Below, piece after piece: positions 25,006-32,608 of a stretch of DNA of 47,047 bases. The notes under the pieces were generated by a model that searched no databases, was not told where the DNA came from, and saw nothing but the letters and a program-made list of their open reading frames with translations. The DNA comes from JARRRD01 sp037381085. Lineage in GTDB: Bacteria > Nitrospirota > Thermodesulfovibrionia > Thermodesulfovibrionales > UBA6898. Position 1 is the stretch's first letter. Every line of letters begins with the position of its first letter. A program made the position numbers and the translations under genes. Location of the stretch: positions 1 through 47,047 of the forward strand of contig JARRRD010000027.1 in assembly GCA_037381085.1 (NCBI GenBank). The letters are read 5' to 3'.

Positions 25006-25046
25006 AAAGGGAAGGCGGCTGCTGTGACGGCGGTCGCCTTCCCTTT
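25006..25046 (+). terminator. Strong hairpin after the secreted protein gene
   Basis: AAAGGGAAGGCG at 25006-25017 is exactly complementary to CGCCTTCCCTTT at 25035-25046 (12 pairs). There is no long T run beyond the stem, but placement 30 bp after the stop fits a terminator. Confidence 0.6.
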
Positions 25047-25264
25047 GCGATATTGATCATGAAGAAAGATCAGTCCCCTGGAAGATGGATCTTGCAAAAA
25101 ATGCCGCGGACTTTAGAAAAGAGCGATTCATACCGAAGGCGAGGAGACAGGGAAACGAAATTATGTTAAGAAAAAGACGCTGCCTTACTCTGCGGCTCTT
25201 TGGCTCCATGGCTAAACTGTTTCCCGATCCCGGTCATGCCTGCTCAGGGTTGTCATAAGGCACC

Positions 25265-26794
25265 ATGAAGCGAACCGCTCTGATCCTTTTTCTCATACCC
25301 GCATCTCTCCTTATCTGCGCGAGTAACGCCCATGCCCTTTATTCCGAACTGCATTCGCTGATTGCCTACGAGTCGTCACTTGTCCAGACCGTGCCTTCCG
25401 AAGTGCATGTTTATTCCGGAGACTATCCGGAATGCATTGATTCAGCCAGGAACAACGTATGCAAAGGCGCTTACGACGAAGACGCCGATCGAGACCCGCG
25501 GCTTTCTGGCGGCGGACTCACCACATGGTGGGGTCTACTGAACTGGGGCACTCATTTCTGGCAGCCCGATGCCGGTCCGGACGGCGGACTGCTCACTACC
25601 GTGGATAATATCCCCGTCAATCTCGAGTCCCAAAACGCCTATGAGCGGGCACAGTCTCTCTATCAGTCCGCCGTCGAGACTTACGACGCAGACCCTTCCG
25701 GAGCCTATTACCTTCTCGGCAGGGTAGCACACCTGCTGGCCGATATGGCCACACCCGCCCACGTACACCTTGACCCCCATATTTCCGATACGGACCGCAC
25801 CGGGGACGACTCCTTTGAGGAATACACAGCCTGGCAATACATACTGGGCATTCCCCCGGAACAACAAACCGCAAACTTTGAAGTCGTCTTTCCGCACAAC
25901 ACTCTTGTTCCGGTTCAGTATGAAGACCTCTCCGACGGAGGTTATCCCGAAGAGCCTCTCCTTTACAGGCTGTTCTACTCCATGGCCGAAATGTCAAGCA
26001 ATTACGACAGCGACGACGCCGACGGTAAGATCGACCGCGGCATGAGACGGGGAATGAGCGTCAAGATGACCCACGACAACCTTGAAGCCGTCTACGCAAT
26101 CGGTGAAGATTTCAGCGTCAGACGGATCTCTGAGGGTTACCGGCTGTCGCCGGAAAGGAGCAAGTTCATTCTCCTTAATTCCACAGTGAAGAACATCGAG
26201 ACCGAGCTGCCGTCTTTCTATGCCGTAGGATTGGTATTTGCGGACGGTCTGGAACTGCACTTACTGTCTGAATTCTACAAGACCGATATCGGCGACGAAG
26301 ACCTTTCCCCGTTTGCCGACACATTGCTTGCCGCCGCTGTCGAACACACTGCGGCGCTCTACCGGATGTTCTGGACAGAGACCCATCCCTCCCTCGGCGA
26401 GAGACTGCCGGACATCGTCCTTAACCGTGGCAATCATATCCTGGCGGTCGCCAGACCGGCCCCGCTTGATGTCCCGCTGGACATAATACCAAAAGACTGG
26501 GAAGGAGTTAAGGTAGAAGTTTATGCCTGGATGGAGCTCAATTCAGACGGCAGTCGGGCAATGGCTTATTATGACGGGACATGGCAGCCCTTTGACAACC
26601 TTGACGGGATGAGGCCGCTTGCCTCCTCATACGGCCTCCCCGCAATAAATGGCGGAATCTGGCGTATTCTGGACAGCACCTCTTCCATCACCGACATGCG
26701 TCTAAGACTCAACGTCTGCATGGACAGACAGAACGACGGTCGCCTGACCCCCTCAGAATCGGTCTGTGACGGCATCATCGTATCGTTAAAATAG
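25265..26794 (+). CDS. Secreted zinc-dependent phospholipase C / S1-P1 nuclease-like protein
   Basis: A 509-residue protein with a signal peptide (MKRTALILFLIPASLLICAS, cleavage near AHA). The first 190 mature residues keep the metal-ligand order of the zinc-dependent phospholipase C / P1 nuclease fold: His30 near the new N terminus, an Asp cluster at 71-75, His97 (NWGTHFWQP), then GRVAHLLADMATPAHVH with His156, Asp160 and His166, and DSFEEY with Glu186. The remaining 300 residues match nothing I know. It may cleave phospholipids or nucleic acids outside the cytoplasm, or the fold may be used otherwise. The ribosome site is weak (AAGG). Confidence 0.6.
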   Translation: MKRTALILFLIPASLLICASNAHALYSELHSLIAYESSLVQTVPSEVHVYSGDYPECIDSARNNVCKGAYDEDADRDPRLSGGGLTTWWGLLNWGTHFWQPDAGPDGGLLTTVDNIPVNLESQNAYERAQSLYQSAVETYDADPSGAYYLLGRVAHLLADMATPAHVHLDPHISDTDRTGDDSFEEYTAWQYILGIPPEQQTANFEVVFPHNTLVPVQYEDLSDGGYPEEPLLYRLFYSMAEMSSNYDSDDADGKIDRGMRRGMSVKMTHDNLEAVYAIGEDFSVRRISEGYRLSPERSKFILLNSTVKNIETELPSFYAVGLVFADGLELHLLSEFYKTDIGDEDLSPFADTLLAAAVEHTAALYRMFWTETHPSLGERLPDIVLNRGNHILAVARPAPLDVPLDIIPKDWEGVKVEVYAWMELNSDGSRAMAYYDGTWQPFDNLDGMRPLASSYGLPAINGGIWRILDSTSSITDMRLRLNVCMDRQNDGRLTPSESVCDGIIVSLK

Positions 26795-26836
26795 GCTTGG
26801 CTTACGGCTGCACTCCTTCCTTCTCCTTTATTATGA

Positions 26837-28141
26837 TCATCCGGCTGCAAGGTTATACTCCTTCACATCCAGCTTCATCTTTTTCAGTTCCGCCCGGTCG
26901 TAACCCGAAAAAAGATAGGAGAAAACGGTGTTGTTCGTCAGGAGGGGATCGATGGAATCCGTGATGACACCCCGTGAGATAAGTTCGTCCCAGCATTGTG
27001 TCCCCGGTATGGGCGAGAATTCGGTCAAATATATTCTTACACCGAGGGACTTCAGGAAGGAAACTCCGGCCCGCACCTCTTCCATCCCCTGCCCGGGCAG
27101 GCCGTACATCAAATAGATCCCTACCTCATCCTTCGTAAAACCGGACTTTTTCAGCAGGACTACGGCCCGCTCGAGCTCATCCGAAGTCACCTTTCCGCCC
27201 GTCATGAACTGCCTCTTGCCGCCCACCGTCTCGAGACCCAGTCTCACCGTCCTGAAGCCCGAACGTTTCATGAGATAAGCAAGCTCGTCATCGATAAAAC
27301 GTGCGTGCAACCCGTTGGGACAATGGAAACGGACGCCAAGGCCCCGCCTTATCACCTCCTTCAATATGACCTTGATATGCTCATCGGCCCGCAGGAGAAG
27401 GGCGTCATCATAAAAAGCAAAGTCCCTGACACCCATGTGCTGAAGTTCGATTATCCCGTTCAGAACGTCACCGGAGGATCTCCGGTCCAGGCCGCCCCCG
27501 AGCAAACCGGAAGCGCAATAAGCACAATTGTAGGGACACCCCGTTCCTGTCAGGACAGGAGCGAAAGGGTAATGTCCGTGAAGGCCGAGGATGTAATACG
27601 GTTTTTCTTCCCGCTTCCTTCTTATTCTGAACCCGAATGTCTGAAGGAAGAACATCAGTTCCTCGCCGACAGCGCCTTTATACACGCCGTCTGCGCCCGA
27701 CGTCTCAATGGCATGTCCGCTCCAGAGCGTGGCATATATGCCGCCCAGTACCACCGGAATGCCGCCATAGGTTTCCCGCACGAGTTCGACAACCTTTTGA
27801 ACTCCGGGGTACCAATATGACATGATCGATGTCACAAGCACAAGATCAGGCCGGCCATGCGCCAGGATCGCCTTTCTGAAAGCCTTCACGCTTATGCCGT
27901 ATCTTCCGAAATGCCTAGGCACCGCCCCGAGGCATCGGGGCTTTTCTACGACCTCCTTCGGATATCTTCCGCAGCCGTATTTTCTTGTTATGCCGGCCTC
28001 CATGCAGTCGATAAGTGAGAGCTCCACATCATAGCTACTCAGGAATTCGGCCACCCTCAGGAGACCCAGAGGACTGGTCCACATATTGACGGCGGCAAAG
28101 TCGTATATCCACGGGTTTATCAGAAGTACTTTCAGTTTCAA
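26837..28141 (-). CDS. B12-binding-type radical SAM protein
   Basis: A 434-residue protein in the B12-radical SAM layout. Residues 1-160 form a cobalamin-binding-like Rossmann domain (VLLINPWIYDF, PDLVLVTSIMSYWYPG, PVVLGGIYATLWSG). The 4Fe-4S/SAM site follows as GCPYNCAYCAS, then a TIM barrel with FYDDALLL, RLGLETVGGKRQFMTGG and YGLPGQGMEEV. Members methylate or rearrange unactivated carbons or act on lipids, tetrapyrroles and other metabolites; no substrate can be inferred. TTG at 28141 overlaps the stop of a 22-codon ORF as TTGA, so translation is probably coupled. Confidence 0.87.
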   Translation of the reverse strand: MKLKVLLINPWIYDFAAVNMWTSPLGLLRVAEFLSSYDVELSLIDCMEAGITRKYGCGRYPKEVVEKPRCLGAVPRHFGRYGISVKAFRKAILAHGRPDLVLVTSIMSYWYPGVQKVVELVRETYGGIPVVLGGIYATLWSGHAIETSGADGVYKGAVGEELMFFLQTFGFRIRRKREEKPYYILGLHGHYPFAPVLTGTGCPYNCAYCASGLLGGGLDRRSSGDVLNGIIELQHMGVRDFAFYDDALLLRADEHIKVILKEVIRRGLGVRFHCPNGLHARFIDDELAYLMKRSGFRTVRLGLETVGGKRQFMTGGKVTSDELERAVVLLKKSGFTKDEVGIYLMYGLPGQGMEEVRAGVSFLKSLGVRIYLTEFSPIPGTQCWDELISRGVITDSIDPLLTNNTVFSYLFSGYDRAELKKMKLDVKEYNLAAG

Positions 28142-28206
28142 CGGCTTATTACCTCACAAGGTGCCTTTATCTCCATGTTGGCTGACGGAAAGCCCGTGCC
28201 CGCCAT
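28138..28206 (-). CDS. 22-codon ORF upstream of the radical SAM gene
   Basis: An ATG at 28206 has a perfect GGAGG six bases upstream. The frame encodes MAGTGFPSANM then EIKAPCEVISR and its TGA overlaps the TTG start of the radical SAM gene. It is either a leader for coupled translation or a short peptide gene. No family recognised. Confidence 0.5.
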   Translation of the reverse strand: MAGTGFPSANMEIKAPCEVISR

Positions 28207-28307
28207 TATTACCCTCCTTTTCTTATATAATATATTAGCTTTCGTTTTCCGTTCCCGGGGCGGGAGCATTTCAAACTATAATTTTCTTTCATGTTAGGAG
28301 GACTTCT

Positions 28308-28772
28308 ATGAAGATCAGACCCTTACACGACTGGGTAGTTCTGAAGGCCGGGGAAAAAGAGGAAAAATCCCCAGGGGGAATCATCATTCCGGACGTCGCA
28401 AAGGAAAAACCCCAGTGGGGTGTCGTCATATCCGCAGGTCCCGGCGCCTACGAGAAGGAAAGAGGGAAGAAAAAGGAAGAGGAGAAGAGGTTCGTTCCTG
28501 TCGAAGTGAAGGCGGGCGACAAGGTACTCTACGAGAAATACATGGCGAGGGAGTTCGAACTGGACGGACATAAGATAACGATGGTCCGGGAAGCCTACGT
28601 GCTCGGTGTGTTCGGCGCTCGCGATGAAGACAGGACGGCCCTGCAGAAAAAAGGGACTACCGCCGTGGAAAAGCAGAAGAAGGGAACGACCGCACTGGAA
28701 AAACCCGCAAAAAAATCGACGGCACTGGAAAAAACCAGGAAATCTGTTTCGAAAAAGAAGACGAAGAAATAG
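28308..28772 (+). CDS. GroES-type co-chaperonin with repetitive lysine-rich tail
   Basis: Residues 1-103 match GroES: MKIRPLHDWVVLK, a mobile loop with KSPGGIIIPD, and AGDKVLYEKYMAREFELDG ... YVLGVF. A Lys/Glu-rich insert (about 49-61) lengthens the roof hairpin. Beyond the normal end, residues 109-154 hold about four copies of a 10-residue unit (TALQKKGT, TAVEKQKKGT, TALEKPAKKS, TALEKTRKS) and end KKKTKK. GroES is usually about 95 residues, so this 51-residue basic tail is unusual. No groEL is adjacent. AGGAGG lies six bases before the ATG, and TATAAT at 28277-28282 could be the -10. Confidence 0.85.
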   Translation: MKIRPLHDWVVLKAGEKEEKSPGGIIIPDVAKEKPQWGVVISAGPGAYEKERGKKKEEEKRFVPVEVKAGDKVLYEKYMAREFELDGHKITMVREAYVLGVFGARDEDRTALQKKGTTAVEKQKKGTTALEKPAKKSTALEKTRKSVSKKKTKK

Positions 28773-28833
28773 GCTTCCCCGTGAGCAGCCTGTCAGACCT
28801 TGTTCCGGGGCCGGGGCATCAAAGGAGAGATAA

Positions 28834-29913
28834 GTGGATGCTTTTTTTCGTGATCTGACCCCCTGGGTCTATTCCGCGGCTGTCCTTGCAGCGGCCGTTA
28901 TTGCAGGGCTTATCCTGTACGCCATTTTCTTCAGGTTAATGTCCCGCCTGGCCCGTCGGACCTCGGGCGTACTGGACGATTCCATGGTAAAGCACTGCAG
29001 GAGGCCCGCTAGAATAGCAGTGCCGCTCCTGGCGCTCTACATCGCTCTGCAGTTTGTCACGATTTCCGGGGAATTCGATAAACCGATCGGAAAAATCGTC
29101 GGCGTACTTCTCGTATTCGCTTTCGCCTGGCTTCTCATAAGACTTACTTCCGTTCTCGAGGACTTTGTCCTGAGCAGATACGACATCACGGGCAAGGACA
29201 ATCTCAGGGCGAGAAAGGTCTACACCCAGTTCCGTATTATCAAGAAGATAATAATCGTTGCGATAGTGGTGATAGCCGTTTCCGCAATTCTCATGAGCTT
29301 TGAGAAGTTCCGCCAGCTGGGAACGGGAATACTGGCATCGGCCGGACTCGCCGGGATAATCGTGGGACTGGCGGCCAGGCCCGCACTTTCGAATCTGTTA
29401 GCCGGGATACAGATCGCCCTTACCGAACCCATCAGTCTGGATGATGTCGTGATAGTCGAGAATGAGTGGGGGCGGATAGAAGAAATAACGCTGACGTATG
29501 TAGTAGTGCGGATTTGGGACCTCCGCCGGCTGATAGTGCCTATAAGTTATTTCCTGGAGAAGCCCTTTCAGAACTGGACAAGGAAGACCGCCGATCTGAT
29601 AGGATCGGTGTACCTCTACATGGACTACACGGTCCCTGTGGATGAAGTAAGGGAAGAACTTGAGCGCATCCTCAAGAACTCGACATACTGGAAGGGGAAT
29701 GTATCGGCGCTCCAGGTTGTCGACGCGACGGAAAAGACGATGCAACTCAGGGCCATTATGGACGCAGCGAATTCCTCGGACGCCTGGAGCCTGCGCTGCG
29801 AAGTGAGGGAGAAACTCATTGAATTCGTGAGGCGTAACTATCCCGAGGCGCTTCCCGTAATGAGGGCCGATGTCCGGCAGAGGAGAGAAAGCACAGAGAG
29901 TCCGGAGACCTAA
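28834..29913 (+). CDS. MscS-family mechanosensitive channel
   Basis: A 359-residue small-conductance mechanosensitive channel. Predicted helices lie at about 12-33, 57-75, 86-105 and 131-152, followed by the pore helix GTGILASAGLAGIIVGLAARPALSNLLAG, rich in Gly/Ala as in TM3 of MscS, then the beta domain (EPISLDDVVIVENEWGRIEEITLTYVVVRIWD) and an alpha/beta cytoplasmic end. GTG at 28834 has AAGGAGA seven bases upstream. It starts 61 bp after the GroES-like gene. Confidence 0.92.
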   Translation: MDAFFRDLTPWVYSAAVLAAAVIAGLILYAIFFRLMSRLARRTSGVLDDSMVKHCRRPARIAVPLLALYIALQFVTISGEFDKPIGKIVGVLLVFAFAWLLIRLTSVLEDFVLSRYDITGKDNLRARKVYTQFRIIKKIIIVAIVVIAVSAILMSFEKFRQLGTGILASAGLAGIIVGLAARPALSNLLAGIQIALTEPISLDDVVIVENEWGRIEEITLTYVVVRIWDLRRLIVPISYFLEKPFQNWTRKTADLIGSVYLYMDYTVPVDEVREELERILKNSTYWKGNVSALQVVDATEKTMQLRAIMDAANSSDAWSLRCEVREKLIEFVRRNYPEALPVMRADVRQRRESTESPET

Positions 29914-29965
29914 AGACAATTGATCAATACAAGACTTTCTCCGTGTCTCAGTGTCTCCATAGTGA

Positions 29966-30179
29966 ACCGTAACGTTGCAAAACAGCACGGAAGGGCCGCC
30001 GAAAAAGTCTTGTAATGACGACATGATTCTATTTATCTTTCACATAAATGCAGACCTTACGCTTTGTGACTTTCAGAAAAAGGCTGGCTGGCCCCGCTGC
30101 AGGACCGTAAGGTGTCGCTACAAGACATTTTTCGGCGTCCCTTCCGTGCTTCCCAGGTATTCTTTTGCGACCGTAAGGT
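29966..30179. mobile_element. MITE-like element with long imperfect inverted repeats
   Basis: Core arms 29985-30014 and 30119-30149 are inverted copies (GCACGGAAGGG-CGCCGAAAAA-GTCTTGTA) with one substitution and one indel. The similarity extends outward to ACCGTAACGTTGCAAAA near 29966 and its counterpart ending ACCGTAAGGT at 30170-30179. An internal CCTTACG near 30054 can pair with CGTAAGG near 30105. About 214 bp with no coding capacity, between MscS and the ChaN-like gene. No target-site duplication recognised. Confidence 0.55.
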
Positions 30180-30254
30180 AAATTTTATTTGCATTCTATA
30201 CACAGAATCTATCTTCCAAAAAACCAGGGACAAGCTGTTTCCTCCAAAACATAA

Positions 30255-30260
30255 TATAAT
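30255..30260 (+). promoter_or_regulatory. TATAAT box next to the ChaN-like start codon
   Basis: A perfect TATAAT ends six bases before the ATG at 30267. No good -35 is seen. If used, the mRNA would begin at or within a few bases of the start codon. Confidence 0.4.
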
Positions 30261-30266
30261 GTGATT

Positions 30267-31124
30267 ATGAGAGTCCAGGTAAAGTTCCTGATCGTCCTTC
30301 TGGGCGCCTTTGCACTCTTCGAGATGAGAGCGATGAAGAATTCAACGCCGGAGCACGTATACAGGCTCGGCGACGGGAAGGTGATCAGTTTTGAAAGAAT
30401 GGTCGGAGACCTGAAAAAGGCGCGTATTGTATTCGTGGGTGAATTCCACGATGATGACCTGCACCACAAGTGGGAGTTGGAAGTTATTAAGGCCCTTTAC
30501 ACCGGGGGGATACCTGTCACGGTCGGTTTCGAGATGTTTCAGGCGAGGAGCCAGAAAGACCTTGATCAGTGGGTGGACGGGAAATTGCCTCCAGGGCAAT
30601 TCATTCAGGTCTATGACAGGAACTGGGATATGCCATGGCCGCTTTACAGAGACATCTTTTTCTACCTGAGGGACCACAGGATTCCCGCCATTGCACTTAA
30701 TCTGCCCTGGAGCATCTCCACGAAGGTGGCCACCCTCGGCTTCTCTTCCCTCACGGACAAGGAACTGGCCGAGCTCCCGCCGGGTATCACCTGTTCGGTG
30801 GACCAGAAATACATGGACTTCATACGCCGGGCCTATGCCGCGCACGGAATACCCGAGAAGGATTTTGACCATTTCTGTGAAGCACAGATACTCTGGGACA
30901 AGACCATGGCATGGCACACCGTCAAATATCTCGAAAAGCATCCAGACAGGACGGTCATCGTTCTTTCCGGGACGGGGCATGCATGGAAAAGCGGCATCCC
31001 GCAGCAGGTAAAGGATCTGTCGGAGGGCATCCCTTACCGGGTGATCCTTCCCGATGTCCCGGGCAGTATCGATCCCGAACATATCACGAAATCGGACGCG
31101 GATTATATTCTCATGAAGAATTGA
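30267..31124 (+). CDS. ChaN-family haem-binding-like protein
   Basis: A ChaN/DUF399-type protein (about 285 residues). An N-terminal hydrophobic segment (VKFLIVLLGAFALF) suggests export or anchoring; no lipobox Cys is seen. Family motifs: VFVGEFHDDDLHHKWELEVIK, GFEMFQARSQKDLDQWVDG, and VLSGTGHAWKSGIPQQV near the end. Known ChaN proteins bind haem and share the TIKI/erythromycin-esterase-like fold. The start is ATG 30267 or GTG 30261; neither has a ribosome site. The next gene encodes a YHS lipoprotein 28 bp on. Confidence 0.8.
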   Translation: MRVQVKFLIVLLGAFALFEMRAMKNSTPEHVYRLGDGKVISFERMVGDLKKARIVFVGEFHDDDLHHKWELEVIKALYTGGIPVTVGFEMFQARSQKDLDQWVDGKLPPGQFIQVYDRNWDMPWPLYRDIFFYLRDHRIPAIALNLPWSISTKVATLGFSSLTDKELAELPPGITCSVDQKYMDFIRRAYAAHGIPEKDFDHFCEAQILWDKTMAWHTVKYLEKHPDRTVIVLSGTGHAWKSGIPQQVKDLSEGIPYRVILPDVPGSIDPEHITKSDADYILMKN

Positions 31125-31152
31125 TCCTGACGCTGCAAAGACCGGAGGAGAC

Positions 31153-31620
31153 ATGACTGGTACTGTTTTGATGAGACGTTTTTCTTTACCGACAGTGCTT
31201 TTCTTAATATCAATATTGGTGGCGTGCTCTTCGACTGTAAATCCCGTCAATGTCACCTCTGATGGGGTGGCGATTAAGGGATACGATCCCGTCGCTTATT
31301 TCATTGATGGCAGGCCGGTGAGGGGAAAAGAGGAGTTCCAATATGAATGGAAAGGCGCAAAATGGCGGTTTGCGAGCGCAGAGCACCGTGACCTCTTCAA
31401 GGCCGGCCCCGACAAGTACGCTCCTCAATACGGAGGGTATTGCGCCTATGCCGTAAGCCAGGGGAAAACGGCGGATATAGACCCGGATGCATGGAACATC
31501 GCTAACGGCAGGCTCTATCTGAATCTGAGCAGGGACGTTCAAAAGATTTGGAGCAGGGACATTCCCGGCTATATCAGGAAGGCAGATCTGAACTGGCCGC
31601 GTATTCTTGGCCGCAAATAG
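31153..31620 (+). CDS. YHS-domain lipoprotein
   Basis: A 155-residue lipoprotein with a lipobox ending LVAC (Cys25) and one YHS-type domain: VAIKGYDPVAYFIDGRPVRG, WRFASAEHRDLFKAGPDKYAPQYGGYCAYAVSQG. YHS domains are found in metal-related proteins and often carry the Cys/Tyr residues seen here. GGAGGAG lies just before the ATG at 31153, close enough that the ATG at 31171 remains possible. Likely co-transcribed with the ChaN-like gene. Confidence 0.8.
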   Translation: MTGTVLMRRFSLPTVLFLISILVACSSTVNPVNVTSDGVAIKGYDPVAYFIDGRPVRGKEEFQYEWKGAKWRFASAEHRDLFKAGPDKYAPQYGGYCAYAVSQGKTADIDPDAWNIANGRLYLNLSRDVQKIWSRDIPGYIRKADLNWPRILGRK

Positions 31621-31626
31621 ACCTTG

Positions 31627-31650
31627 CCTGTTGCTTATAGCCTGTTGCTT
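31627..31650. repeat. Direct repeat with 14-bp period
   Basis: CCTGTTGCTT occurs at 31627-31636 and 31641-31650 between the convergent YHS and cation-exporter genes. No terminator hairpin is seen here. Confidence 0.5.
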
Positions 31651-32550
31651 TCAGTGATGGTGGGTGTCGGCGGGCCGTTCTATGCTGCAATAAAGGGCAT
31701 TCTCTTCGCATTCCGCGCACTCCATCTGCACCACCGAGTGCTTGATTCCGATCTGCGATAATCTGTTCTCGACCTCGTGCCTGATACTGTCCGCCGCGCT
31801 GATCTTCTGGTCACGTACCTGCACGTGGCCGGAAAAGGCAGGCAGTCCGTGCCCTATAGACCATATATGGACATCATGTACGCATATTACGCCGGGTGTT
31901 TCCGAAATCAGGCGGGAGACCTCCTCAGCGTGAAACTCTGCGGGGCTCAATTCAAGGAAGACCCAGAGCGCTTCCTTGATGACCCGGCTTCCACCCCATA
32001 TTATCACGATCCCCACAAATGCGCCGGCCACCGGATCGGCCAGAGTCCAGCCGGTCAGTTTGATCGTTACGGCTGCCACTATTACTCCCGCGGAGGAAAC
32101 CGTGTCACCGAGAACATGCAGCCATGCGCTTTTCAGATTCAGGTCCTTGTGCCCCCTGCCGAGTATCCACGCCATGAGAAGGTTACCCGCCAGGCCGCCC
32201 GTGGCGACGATAAGCATGAGTGAAGAATTCACCTCCGGAGGCGACAGAAAGCGTCTGTATGTTTCGACGAAGATGAAGACTGCTATGACTATCAGGGTGG
32301 CCCCGTTGATGAGGGCAGCCAGCAGGCCGATCCTCTGGTACCCATACGTTGCCCTGAAATCGGACGGCTTCTTCATGATCATGGCGGCGACAAGACTCAG
32401 AACAAGGGCGAAAACGTCGGTAAACATGTGCCCAGCGTCGCTCAGGAGGGAAAGGCTGTTGCTGAGTATCCCCCCTACCACCTCCGCGATGAGAATAACC
32501 AGAGTTACGGCCAGACTCCAGACCAGCCTTTTTTCGGCGCTGTGGTTCAT
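31651..32550 (-). CDS. Cation diffusion facilitator (CzcD/ZitB-like metal exporter)
   Basis: A 299-residue CDF protein with six predicted helices. The metal site is given by SLLSDAGHMFTD in TM2 (His/Asp) and HVLGDTVSS in TM5, typical of Zn/Co/Cd exporters, followed by a cytoplasmic domain with DVHIWSIGHGLPAFSGHV. The tail is CAECEENALYC and HHH, extra potential metal ligands. GGGGAGG lies five bases before the ATG. It follows the kinase gene by 58 bp and may share its transcript. Confidence 0.92.
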   Translation of the reverse strand: MNHSAEKRLVWSLAVTLVILIAEVVGGILSNSLSLLSDAGHMFTDVFALVLSLVAAMIMKKPSDFRATYGYQRIGLLAALINGATLIVIAVFIFVETYRRFLSPPEVNSSLMLIVATGGLAGNLLMAWILGRGHKDLNLKSAWLHVLGDTVSSAGVIVAAVTIKLTGWTLADPVAGAFVGIVIIWGGSRVIKEALWVFLELSPAEFHAEEVSRLISETPGVICVHDVHIWSIGHGLPAFSGHVQVRDQKISAADSIRHEVENRLSQIGIKHSVVQMECAECEENALYCSIERPADTHHH

Positions 32551-32608
32551 TAAGCCTCCCCTGTCAGCCTGTCCGTCCGTTCCCGCGCCATTGTCCTCAT
32601 CCTCCGTC

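Noticed and set aside
25166..25260. 31-codon ORF just before the phospholipase-like gene
   Set aside because: Weak ribosome site at poor spacing and an arginine-rich, featureless start; could not be supported.
28230..28307. CIRCE or similar heat-shock operator before the GroES-like gene
   Set aside because: No TTAGCACTC/GAGTGCTAA arms are present; only a TATAAT without a matching -35.
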